Notes under the pieces: generated by a model
Seen by the model: only the letters and a program-made list of their open reading frames with translations
The model's database searches: none
Told to the model about the DNA's origin: nothing
Assembly: GCA_958423535.1 (NCBI GenBank)
Contig: CATZRJ010000007.1
Location: 1 to 52,480, forward strand
Direction: 5' to 3'
From: an uncultured Collinsella sp.
GTDB lineage: Bacteria > Actinomycetota > Coriobacteriia > Coriobacteriales > Coriobacteriaceae
Length of the DNA stretch: 52,480 nucleotides
Part shown: piece after piece, positions 23,913 to 31,384 of the stretch
How the letters are laid out: each line of letters starts with the position of its first letter
Numbering within the stretch: position 1 is the stretch's first letter
Made by a program: the position numbers and the translations under genes

Positions 23913-24827
23913 CTACTCCTCCCCCATGAGCTCGCCGGCATTGCGGCGCAGCCACTCAAAGCACAACGCCGTCGTTGCCTGGGCCACGTTGAGACTCTCG
24001 GTCATGCCACGCTGGGGAAGTTTGGTCAAAAAGTCGCATTTCTCGAGCACCAGGCGCGAGATGCCGTCGCCCTCGGAGCCCATGACGAGTGCCACGCGAC
24101 CCTCGAAGGGGGCGTCCCAGCAACTGCCCTCGGCGTGCTCGGAGGCACCGCCCACCCAAAAGCCAGCGGCCTTGAGGTCATCGAGCGCACGGGCGATATT
24201 GGGAACCTGCGCGATGGGCAAATGCATGACGGCGCCGGCTGACGTCTTGTAGCTGCCCACGGTTACGCCAGCGGCACGCTTATTGGCGATGATGACACCG
24301 GCCGCGCCCACAACCTCGGCGGAGCGCACGATGGCGCCAAAGTTGCCGTCGTCGGTCACGTGGTCGAGCACAACGACGAGTGCCGGACCCTCGCCCGCGC
24401 GGTCGAGAATATCGGCAATATCGGCATAGGGGAAGTTGCCAACCTCGAGCGCAATGCCCTGGTGAGCGCCATGGCTCGACAGCGCATCGAGCTGCGCGCG
24501 CGGCACATACTTAATGCGGACGCCCGCGGCGTTGAGGTCGTCGACCAGGCGCGACAAGGCGGCATCGCGCTCCCCGCCCTCGGCAATGAGCGCGCACTTG
24601 ACGGGAAAGCCGGTACGCAGCGCCTCGGCGGCGGCACGGCGGCCTTCGATAAACTCGCCCTTGGGAACCTGAACGTTGTCGCGGTTGCGATCGCGCTGCG
24701 GACGTGCGGCCTGTGTGCGACCGCGCTGGCCCTTGGGAGTGGCAGCGCGGTCGTTGCGGCGAATCGGACGCGAGCCAGAAGCAGCCTGCTTGCCTCCACG
24801 CGATGCACACTTGCGATTGTCGGCCAT
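23913..24827 (-). CDS. rlmB: 23S rRNA (guanosine-2'-O-)-methyltransferase RlmB
   Basis: 304 residues. A basic, Gln/Arg-rich N-terminal extension (~60 residues) precedes the SpoU substrate-binding domain (GRRAAAEALRTG...). The SPOUT catalytic domain follows, with VTDDGNFGAIVRSAEVVGAAGVI (motif 1), ALVMGSEGDGISRLV (motif 2) and ESLNVAQATTALCFEW (motif 3). RlmB methylates the 2'-O of G2251 (E. coli numbering) in the peptidyl-transferase P loop. The start at 24827 is chosen because GGAGG lies seven bases upstream; an in-frame Met further out has none. It forms an operon with the NYN nuclease gene. Confidence 0.9.
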   Translation of the reverse strand: MADNRKCASRGGKQAASGSRPIRRNDRAATPKGQRGRTQAARPQRDRNRDNVQVPKGEFIEGRRAAAEALRTGFPVKCALIAEGGERDAALSRLVDDLNAAGVRIKYVPRAQLDALSSHGAHQGIALEVGNFPYADIADILDRAGEGPALVVVLDHVTDDGNFGAIVRSAEVVGAAGVIIANKRAAGVTVGSYKTSAGAVMHLPIAQVPNIARALDDLKAAGFWVGGASEHAEGSCWDAPFEGRVALVMGSEGDGISRLVLEKCDFLTKLPQRGMTESLNVAQATTALCFEWLRRNAGELMGEE

Positions 24828-24890
24828 AAAGCGACCTCCTAAATACAACTATCAAACGAATCAAATAGACCGACCGCCCGAGGTGCGGCA

Positions 24891-25056
24891 GATTGCCTTG
24901 AAAGAGGAGGGCATAGACCTTGAGGTCATGCCCGACGATTGAAAGGCAAGGTGCCGTGGCTCAAGCGGTCGGTACGGGTTTTCCAAGTGCCCGAGATTGC
25001 CGTGAAAGAGGAGCGACGCGTACTTGAGTACGCGAGCGACGGTTTGAACGGCAAGG
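24891..25056. repeat. Two tandem ~65-bp repeats with central hairpins, 104 bp apart
   Basis: GATTGCCnTGAAAGAGGAG begins at 24891 and 24995. Each copy then has a different hairpin (24909-24933, stem GGGCAT/ATGCCC plus GACC/GGTC; 25017-25034, stem CGCGTACT/AGTACGCG) and ends with CGACGnTTTGAAnGGCAAGG. The flanks are conserved while hairpin stems differ with pairing kept. They occupy most of the 255-bp gap between cysS and rlmB. The first hairpin core recurs at 36824-36850. Confidence 0.55.
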
Positions 25057-25082
25057 TCGGGTGCTTGGGAAACCCGCGGGGA

Positions 25083-26549
25083 TTAGAGGGATTTGATACG
25101 GGTGCCGGCGGCGGTATCCTCAATGGTGAGGCCCAGGTCCTTGAGCTGGTCGCGAATGGCATCTGCCAGATCCCAGTTCTTGGCGGCACGGGCCTCGGCG
25201 CGAGCCTCGAGAATCTTAGCAGCGGCCTCATCCACGTCGTCACCAGTGTAGGCAACCAAACCGGCGGCAACGCCCAGCAGGCCCAGCGGCAACTCGACCT
25301 TGGGCTCGGGAAGCTCGACGCCAAACGTACCGAGCAGCTCGGCCAGCGTATCGGCGGCAGCCAGGACTGCGGCCTTGTCGGCAGCATCGCCCGCCTGCTC
25401 CAGATACTGATTGCACTCGGTGACAAAGCCAAAGACGGCACCCATGGCACCGGCGGTGTTAAAGTCGTCGTCCATGCACTCCTTAAAGGCGGCACGGGTC
25501 TCGGCGGCCTTGGCGGCAAACGCCTCGGCGGCAGCCGCATCGGCATCGGCCGTCGCGTGGTTCGCAGCCCAACGCAGGTTCTCGACCGTACCGGCAATAC
25601 GCGTGAGCGAATTCTCGGCGCCCTCCAGGCGCTCCCAGGAGAAGTCGAGCGGTGAGCGATAGCTCGTCTGCAGCATCAGCAGGCGCAGGGCCGCGGCAGA
25701 GTGCTGCTCGAGCACCTCGGCCAGCGTAAAGAAGTTACCGAGCGACTTGGACATCTTCTCGCCGTCGACCAGCAGCATGCCCGTATGCATCCAGGTGTTG
25801 GAGAAACCCTGGTGCCAGGCGCAGGTGGCCTGGGCGCACTCGTTCTCGTGATGCGGGAAGGCCAAGTCGGAGCCGCCGCCGTGAATGTCGATCGGAGTGC
25901 CCAGATAGCGGTGCACCATGGCGGCGCACTCGGTGTGCCAACCAGGACGGCCCTCGCCCCAGGGGCTCGGCCAGCTGGGCTCGCCGGGCTTGGCGGCCTT
26001 CCACAGGGCAAAGTCGAGCGGGTCGTTCTTGTCCTCGTTCTCCTCGATGCGCGCACCCACCATAAGGTCGTCGATGTTGCGGCCCGAGACCTGACCATAG
26101 TTGGGATCGCTGCGCACGGCAAAGTACACGTCGCCGTTATCGGCGGCATAGGCGTGACCCTGCTCGATAAGCGTCTTGATCATGGCGATCATGGGACCGA
26201 TCTCCTTGGTGGCGCGGGGACGCACATCGGGATCGAGCACGTTGGCAGCGCGCATGACGCCGATGAACTTGTCGGAGAACTCCGTCGCAACCTCGGCAGC
26301 CGTACGGCCTTGCTCGTTGGCGCGCTTGATGATCTTGTCATCGACATCGGTGAGGTTCTGAGCGAACGTGACCTCGTAGCCGCTCGCGATGAGCCAGCGG
26401 CGAATCACGTCAAAGCTGATGAACGTGCGGGCGTTGCCGATGTGGATGTTGTCGTAGACCGTGGGGCCGCACACATACATGCGGACCTTACCGGGCTCGA
26501 TGGGCTGGAACTCTTCCTTTTTATGGGTAGCGCTGTTGTAGATACGCAT
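25083..26549 (-). CDS. cysS: Cysteinyl-tRNA synthetase
   Basis: 488 residues, normal for class Ia CysRS. The HIGH-type signature is CGPTVYDNIHIGNARTF at about 28-44, the zinc-site segment includes GWHTECAAM and HHENECAQ, and the KMSKS loop reads GEKMSKSLGNFF. The C-terminal anticodon-binding helical domain contains AEARAAKNWDLADAIRDQL. It charges tRNA-Cys in the cytoplasm. The stop of cysS lies three bases before the start of the ispF stop side: ispF begins upstream and ends at 26553, so ispD, ispF and cysS form one minus-strand unit. Start at 26549 with AAGGAGTAACGA. Confidence 0.95.
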   Translation of the reverse strand: MRIYNSATHKKEEFQPIEPGKVRMYVCGPTVYDNIHIGNARTFISFDVIRRWLIASGYEVTFAQNLTDVDDKIIKRANEQGRTAAEVATEFSDKFIGVMRAANVLDPDVRPRATKEIGPMIAMIKTLIEQGHAYAADNGDVYFAVRSDPNYGQVSGRNIDDLMVGARIEENEDKNDPLDFALWKAAKPGEPSWPSPWGEGRPGWHTECAAMVHRYLGTPIDIHGGGSDLAFPHHENECAQATCAWHQGFSNTWMHTGMLLVDGEKMSKSLGNFFTLAEVLEQHSAAALRLLMLQTSYRSPLDFSWERLEGAENSLTRIAGTVENLRWAANHATADADAAAAEAFAAKAAETRAAFKECMDDDFNTAGAMGAVFGFVTECNQYLEQAGDAADKAAVLAAADTLAELLGTFGVELPEPKVELPLGLLGVAAGLVAYTGDDVDEAAAKILEARAEARAAKNWDLADAIRDQLKDLGLTIEDTAAGTRIKSL

Positions 26550-26552
26550 TCG

Positions 26553-27047
26553 TTACTCCTTAACGGTTTTCTGTAGCAGGCAGACGGCCCAGGCGCCAAT
26601 TCCCTCGCCTTGGCCTTCCCAGCCGAGTTTTTCGGTCGTAGTGGCGGCGACGCCCACGTTTTCGACGTCAACGCCCAGGGCATGGGCCAGGTTGGCGCGC
26701 ATGGCATCGCGGTGCGGGGTGATCTTGGGCTGCTGGCAGGCAATGGTGCAATCGGCATCGACAAACTCGAAGCCCAACTCGCGCGCATAGTCCATCACAC
26801 GGGCGAGCAGCACCATCGAATCAGCACCCTCATAGGCGGGGTCGGTATCGGGGAATAGCTTGCCGATGTCTCCCCCGCGGCAGGCGCCCAGAATGGCGTC
26901 GGCCAAGGCGTGCGCGAGCACATCGGCATCCGAGTGGCCCAGCAGGCCGCGCTCGTAGGGAATGTCGACACCGCCGATGATACATCGACGCCCCTCCACC
27001 AGACGGTGGACGTCGTAGCCATGGCCAATGCGCAGGTTACTGAACAT
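26553..27047 (-). CDS. ispF: 2-C-methyl-D-erythritol 2,4-cyclodiphosphate synthase
   Basis: 164 residues, typical length. GHGYDVHRLVEG near the start carries the metal-binding Asp and His; LLGHSDADVLAHALADAILGA and the C-terminal TTTEKLGWEGQGEGIGAWAVCLL are family signatures. It converts CDP-methylerythritol 2-phosphate into the cyclic diphosphate in the MEP isoprenoid pathway. The start at 27047 overlaps the end of ispD by 11 bases, favouring coupled translation; an upstream Met in the frame would lie far inside ispD. Confidence 0.94.
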   Translation of the reverse strand: MFSNLRIGHGYDVHRLVEGRRCIIGGVDIPYERGLLGHSDADVLAHALADAILGACRGGDIGKLFPDTDPAYEGADSMVLLARVMDYARELGFEFVDADCTIACQQPKITPHRDAMRANLAHALGVDVENVGVAATTTEKLGWEGQGEGIGAWAVCLLQKTVKE

Positions 27048-27765
27048 GGGGAAGGTCCTCTCCCTCGGCCATGCGGCCAAGCAGAATCGCGGTTACGGGA
27101 CGCAGGTCCTCGGGCACCGTCACCTTAAGGTTATCGCGCGGGCTCTGGACGCAGCGGACGCGCCCACCCATGCGCTCGACCAGCGACGAATCATCGGTGC
27201 CGATAAAGCCCTCGGCAATGGCTGCAGCATGGGCGCGCTTCATAGCATCGACGCTAAAGATCTGCGGCGTCTGCGCTGCCCAGTAGAGCTCACGCGGCGG
27301 CGTCTCGACGATATTGTCGCCATCGACGATCTTGAGCGTGTCGATCGCGGGCTGGCCGCACACGACACCGTCGAGCGAGCGGTCGCTCACGAGCACGTCG
27401 GTAGCGTGGTCGATGGCCTCGGTCGTAATGAGCGGACGGGCGCCGTCGTGGATAGCGACATATTCGAAACCCGCCGGCACCGCGTGCACGCCGGCGCGGG
27501 TGGAATCCTGACGAGTATCGCCGGCATCGGCAAAGCTGATGGGCGTGTCATAGTCAAACGGGTCGATAGCCAAGCGGCGCATCTCGGCACGGCGCTCGGC
27601 AGGGCATACCACGACGATATGGCCGACCTTGTCGCTACGATCGAACGCGCGGATGGACCAGCTCATGAGCGGACGGCCCGCCACGTTAACGAGCTGCTTG
27701 CCGCCGGGATTTCCAAAGCGCTGGCCGCTGCCGCCGGCAACGACCACGGCGCATACGGGCGCCAT
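27037..27765 (-). CDS. ispD: 2-C-methyl-D-erythritol 4-phosphate cytidylyltransferase
   Basis: 242 residues. The N-terminal nucleotidyltransferase motif is VVAGGSGQRFGNPGGKQ (Lys in the CTP-binding loop), followed by VIHDGARPL and the C-terminal DSSLVERMGGRVRCVQ. It forms CDP-methylerythritol, the step before IspE (40064) and IspF (adjacent). The ATG at 27765 overlaps the disA stop, so disA, ispD, ispF and cysS are likely co-transcribed. Separate IspD and IspF are seen here rather than the fused IspDF of some bacteria. Confidence 0.94.
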   Translation of the reverse strand: MAPVCAVVVAGGSGQRFGNPGGKQLVNVAGRPLMSWSIRAFDRSDKVGHIVVVCPAERRAEMRRLAIDPFDYDTPISFADAGDTRQDSTRAGVHAVPAGFEYVAIHDGARPLITTEAIDHATDVLVSDRSLDGVVCGQPAIDTLKIVDGDNIVETPPRELYWAAQTPQIFSVDAMKRAHAAAIAEGFIGTDDSSLVERMGGRVRCVQSPRDNLKVTVPEDLRPVTAILLGRMAEGEDLPHVQ

Positions 27766-28832
27766 TATGCGTTCCCCTGTTTGGTGCCCTTCATGCGGTA
27801 CAGCGAGTCCGCAAGAATGGCAGGGTTGTTGACGCCAAAGTCGCCCAAGCGCTCCGGATCCTCGCTGATGTCGTCCATGAGCTCCTGCAGCGAGCCATAC
27901 TCGTCGACGATCTTCTCGGCCACGCCGTCGCGCACGACGGACACGCGCGAAAGCGTGCGCAGGCCCAGCGGCGTCATGACGGAGTCCTCGTCCAAGTCGT
28001 CATAGCCCAGAACTGCCGCCACGTGCTGCGGGTCGGACAGGTCCTTAGGCGTCATACGGGCAAGCTCAGCGCGAATCTTCTCGGCGTTGGCCTCAGAGGA
28101 ATCGCTTGCGTAGTCGCGGATCATCAAGTCGTATTCGGTATCCATGCTGGAGCCCGCGAGCTGCTCGAGCTGCATCTGCACGAGCTTGCCCTGGTTACCC
28201 AGCTTGACGATGCAATCCTTAAGCTCGGTCTTTGCCTGTTGCATGATCTCGAAACTCGAGAAGATGCCGGTGATGTCGGCGAGCGTGACGTAGTCGTCGA
28301 GCTCAAGGGCCGTCAGGCGCAGCAGGGAGCGATCGAGCGACTGACGGGTAGTCTGGAGCGTGGCGACGAGCTGGTTGACCGAGCTCATGATGGTGGTGAC
28401 GGGCTGGATCTCGTAGCTCTTGCCGTGGACGTACACGTTGACGACGGCACGACGAGCCGAAACCGAGATCACGATGGCGTCGGTGAGCACCGACATGCGA
28501 GCGGCAGTGCGGTGACGCATGCCCGTCTCGCTCGTGGCAAGCGAGGGATCGGGATTGAGGTGGAAGTTGGCGCGCAGGATCTGGGTGAGGTCGCCGTCGA
28601 TGACGATGGCGCCATCCATCTTGGAGAGCTCGAACAGACGGTTCGAGGTGAACGAAATGTTGAGCGGGAAGCCGTCGTTACCGGCGGCGAGCACGTTTTC
28701 AGTGTCGCCGACGCAGATAAGAGCACCCAGGTGACCGGCAATGATCATGTCGAGGGCGGTGCGGATCGGCTGACCAGGTGCCGTCAGGCGGATGGCCTGT
28801 TCCATACGCTTTTGCAGCTCGTTCTTATCCAA
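27765..28832 (-). CDS. disA: DNA integrity scanning diadenylate cyclase DisA
   Basis: 355 residues. The DAC domain has DGA at 73-75 and RHRTA at 106-110, the catalytic and ATP-binding motifs that make cyclic di-AMP. A helical linker and a C-terminal HhH domain follow (LGLRTLSRVSVVRDGVAEKIVDEYGSLQELMDDI), which binds branched DNA. DisA lowers c-di-AMP output when it meets recombination intermediates. The gene is first in the unit with ispD-ispF-cysS. In many Gram-positives it sits beside radA and ispD; radA is not visible here. Confidence 0.94.
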   Translation of the reverse strand: MDKNELQKRMEQAIRLTAPGQPIRTALDMIIAGHLGALICVGDTENVLAAGNDGFPLNISFTSNRLFELSKMDGAIVIDGDLTQILRANFHLNPDPSLATSETGMRHRTAARMSVLTDAIVISVSARRAVVNVYVHGKSYEIQPVTTIMSSVNQLVATLQTTRQSLDRSLLRLTALELDDYVTLADITGIFSSFEIMQQAKTELKDCIVKLGNQGKLVQMQLEQLAGSSMDTEYDLMIRDYASDSSEANAEKIRAELARMTPKDLSDPQHVAAVLGYDDLDEDSVMTPLGLRTLSRVSVVRDGVAEKIVDEYGSLQELMDDISEDPERLGDFGVNNPAILADSLYRMKGTKQGNA

Positions 28833-28938
28833 GGCATCGCTCCCATCGTATACGCTCCATAAACGCTAAATAGTTTCTCACGGTTTGTCCCCGCAACGCT
28901 TGCGAAATCCGATGCTTACAGAATGAGCGAACACCGCT

Positions 28939-28973
28939 TAGGTAGCTCATTTGGGACGGGGCTCTTTTAGCTG
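28939..28973 (+). repeat. GGGACGGGGC-type intergenic motif
   Basis: TTTGGGACGGGGCTCTTTTAG, preceded by GTAGCTCA, is nearly identical to the reverse complement of 41360-41392. It lies in the 221-bp disA-mntP divergent region and belongs to the motif family described in the findings. Confidence 0.55.
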
Positions 28974-29006
28974 CTCATGTGGTAGCATCGGGTTTCATAT
29001 AAATGA

Positions 29007-29053
29007 GGGAGTAGTCGTGTAATCGGGTTCGCCCGCAGAGAGGGAGCCAGACT
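29007..29053 (+). promoter_or_regulatory. Possible divergent yybP-ykoY (Mn2+) riboswitch in the mntP leader
   Basis: GGGAGTAG (29007-29014), a CGGG-TTCG-CCCG hairpin (29024-29035) and GCCAGACT (29046-29053, directly before the ATG) resemble the two conserved loops of yybP-ykoY aptamers, which often precede Mn exporters. The closing stem is not obvious, so this is tentative. The ribosome site GAGAGGGAG lies inside the candidate. Confidence 0.3.
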
Positions 29054-29632
29054 ATGGGACTCGCAGAGCTCGTGTTGCTCGCCGTTGGCCTTTCGATGGA
29101 CGCCTTTGCCGTTTCCATCTGCAAGGGCCTCGGCATGAAAAAGATCAACCTTAAGGTCGCCGTAGTGCTCGGCCTGTTCTTTGGCGGCTTTCAGGCCGGC
29201 ATGCCCGTAATCGGATGGGCGCTCGGCAGTCAATTCATGGGCATCATCGGACCCATCGACCACTGGATCGCTTTTATCCTTTTGGCCTTTATCGGCGGCA
29301 AAATGCTGTGGGAGGCCTTTACCGAGGACGAGGATGAAGGCGACGGCAAGGATGCCGAAAAGATTGACCTGGTCGAGTACCTGATCCTCGCTATCGCCAC
29401 CTCAATCGACGCCCTAGCCGTGGGCATCTCATTTGCCGCGCTCTCGGTCGACATCGTGCCCGCTGTATCGCTTATCGGCGTCACAACGTTTATCTTCTCC
29501 GTCGCCGGCGTAGCAATCGGCCACACCTTTGGCGCACGCTACGAAAAACCCGCCACCATCGTAGGTGGCGTCGTGCTCGTCCTCATCGGGCTTAAGATCT
29601 TGCTTGAGCACCTTGGGATCCTCGCACTGTAA
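29054..29632 (+). CDS. mntP: Manganese efflux pump MntP
   Basis: 192 residues with six predicted membrane helices arranged as two repeats of three. Each repeat has the MntP signature: LSMDAFAVSICKG near residue 13-25 and TSIDALAVGISFA near 118-130, where Asp residues sit in the membrane. A charged loop (EAFTEDEDEGDGKDAEK) separates the halves. MntP exports Mn2+. It is the only plus-strand core gene in this half of the window and is monocistronic, with its own terminator at 29638-29673. The leader may contain a Mn-sensing riboswitch. Confidence 0.92.
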   Translation: MGLAELVLLAVGLSMDAFAVSICKGLGMKKINLKVAVVLGLFFGGFQAGMPVIGWALGSQFMGIIGPIDHWIAFILLAFIGGKMLWEAFTEDEDEGDGKDAEKIDLVEYLILAIATSIDALAVGISFAALSVDIVPAVSLIGVTTFIFSVAGVAIGHTFGARYEKPATIVGGVVLVLIGLKILLEHLGILAL

Positions 29633-29637
29633 CGAAT

Positions 29638-29673
29638 AACGGCCGCCCGGCATTACGCCGGGCGGCCGTTTTC
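29638..29673 (+). terminator. Terminator of mntP (also pepD side)
   Basis: Perfect 14-bp arms 29638-29651 and 29657-29670 around ATTAC, followed by TTTC. One of the strongest hairpins in the window. Confidence 0.9.
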
Positions 29674-29712
29674 ATAGCCAGCCGTTTTAGAGCGGCTTAA
29701 CCAAGGCGACCC

Positions 29713-31170
29713 TTACGCGGCAAGGCGCTTGAGAACATCGATGAGCAGCTCGTAGAAGCGCTCGGCAGAAGCGAGCTCCATGCTCTCGTCCGGAGTGTGG
29801 ACATCGGAGAGCGTCGGGCCCACGGCGATGGCGTCCAGGCCGTGCAGGGCCTCGGCAAACAGGCCGCACTCAAGGCCGGCGTGAATGGACTCGATGCGCA
29901 GCTCGGAGCCAAAGAGCTCGCGATAGCTCTCGACAAAGACGTCGCGGACCGGCGAATGCTCGGCATAGCTCCAGCCGGGATACTCGAACTCAAACTTGGC
30001 GTCGAAGCCCAGGACATCGGCCAGTGTCTGCAGGCGGTCCTTGAACTCGTTCTGCAGCGAGGTGATCGAGGAGCGCGGGGACAGCATGATCTTGACCTCG
30101 TCGTCAGAAGTGGCAACCACACCGATGTTGGAGGACACCTCGACGGAGCCGTCGGTGGCGACGTTGCGGCGAATCACGCCGTTAGGGGCAAGACGCAGAG
30201 CGCGGATGAGGGCAAGCGCAGACTTCTGGTCCATGGCCTCGACCTCGGTGTCGTCGGCAATCTCGACGGTGCAGGTAAAGCCGGGGTCGAAGACCTCGAG
30301 CTCGGCGGTGACGTCGGCGATGATGCCCTTTGCGATCTGGGCCGCGGCCTCGGCGGCAGCGTGGTCGGCGTAGACCAGCTCGGCCTTGCACTCACGGTTG
30401 ATGGCGTTGTCCTTGGTGCCACCGTTAAAGCTAACGATGGCGGGCTCGCCGGCAACCATCAGGCGGTCGATGATGCGGGCCATGATGAGGTTGCCGTTGC
30501 CGCGCTCCAGGTGGATATCACTGCCGGAGTGACCGCCCAGCAGGCCGGAGATGTCAAGCGTGAGGGTGCTACCGGTCTTATGCTCGCGCGCGATCGGGCA
30601 GGTGTAGGTAACGACGACGCCGCCGGCGCAGCTGACGGTGGCAACGCCCTCTTCCTCGGAGTCAAGGTTAATCATGGTGCGGGCGCTAATCTGGGACTTG
30701 TCGAGCGTCTCGGCGCCGACCAGGCCAGTCTCCTCGTCGGTGGTGAATACGCACTCGAGGGCCGGATGAGCAATCGAATCGTCGTTGAGCACGGTAAGCA
30801 TAAGCGCGACGGCGATACCGTTGTCGGCGCCCAGGGTGGTGCCGTTAGCGGTGAGGACGCCGTCCTTGACGACCAGGTCGATACCATCGGTCGTAAAGTC
30901 GTGCTCAACGGAGCCCAGCTTGTCGCACACCATGTCGATATGGCCCTGCAGCATCACGGTCGGGGCATTCTCGGCACCGGCAGATGCGGACTTGCGAATG
31001 ATGACGTTGTAGACCTCGTCCTGGTACACATCGAGGCCGCGCTCCTTGGCAAACGCAACCAAGAAATCGCTGATGCCCTTCTCGTTGCCAGACCCGCGGG
31101 GAATCGCGCTGACCTCCTCAAAGAAATGGAACAGCTGGGCGGGCTCGTAGCCGGTGATCTTGTAGTCCAT
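29713..31170 (-). CDS. pepD: Aminoacyl-histidine dipeptidase, M20C family
   Basis: 485 residues. The M20 metallopeptidase motifs are present: LQGHIDMVCDK with His and Asp, TTLGADNGIAVALML with the bridging Asp, and TTDEETGLVGAETLD with the catalytic Glu pair. A later HSGSDIHLERGN segment belongs to the lid domain region. It hydrolyses Xaa-His and similar dipeptides in the cytoplasm. The start at 31170 (MDYKITGYEP) has AAGGAGG upstream; the frame stays open further but without a better start. Monocistronic. Confidence 0.92.
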   Translation of the reverse strand: MDYKITGYEPAQLFHFFEEVSAIPRGSGNEKGISDFLVAFAKERGLDVYQDEVYNVIIRKSASAGAENAPTVMLQGHIDMVCDKLGSVEHDFTTDGIDLVVKDGVLTANGTTLGADNGIAVALMLTVLNDDSIAHPALECVFTTDEETGLVGAETLDKSQISARTMINLDSEEEGVATVSCAGGVVVTYTCPIAREHKTGSTLTLDISGLLGGHSGSDIHLERGNGNLIMARIIDRLMVAGEPAIVSFNGGTKDNAINRECKAELVYADHAAAEAAAQIAKGIIADVTAELEVFDPGFTCTVEIADDTEVEAMDQKSALALIRALRLAPNGVIRRNVATDGSVEVSSNIGVVATSDDEVKIMLSPRSSITSLQNEFKDRLQTLADVLGFDAKFEFEYPGWSYAEHSPVRDVFVESYRELFGSELRIESIHAGLECGLFAEALHGLDAIAVGPTLSDVHTPDESMELASAERFYELLIDVLKRLAA

Positions 31171-31330
31171 GGTGCCTCCTTGGCGCAACTGGTTAGACAA
31201 TAAGACATGCGACTTGTATATTCCCAGACTTCGTTTGCATAAACCAGTCGAAAACGCCGAGCGTTCTCGCATCATCGGCTAACGGTGGGCCGTATAGCGT
31301 AACGGTCACAATCACCGCAGCTCTACAAAT

Positions 31331-31356
31331 CGAGGCGCCCTTGCCAGAGCGCCTCG
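31331..31356 (-). terminator. Hairpin downstream of clpC
   Basis: Arms CGAGGCGC (31331-31338) and GCGCCTCG (31349-31356) are perfect. The T-run is weak. It lies just beyond the clpC stop and before pepD's upstream region. Confidence 0.6.
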
Positions 31357-31384
31357 ATTGAGCGTATCAAATTGTCGCCACGCC

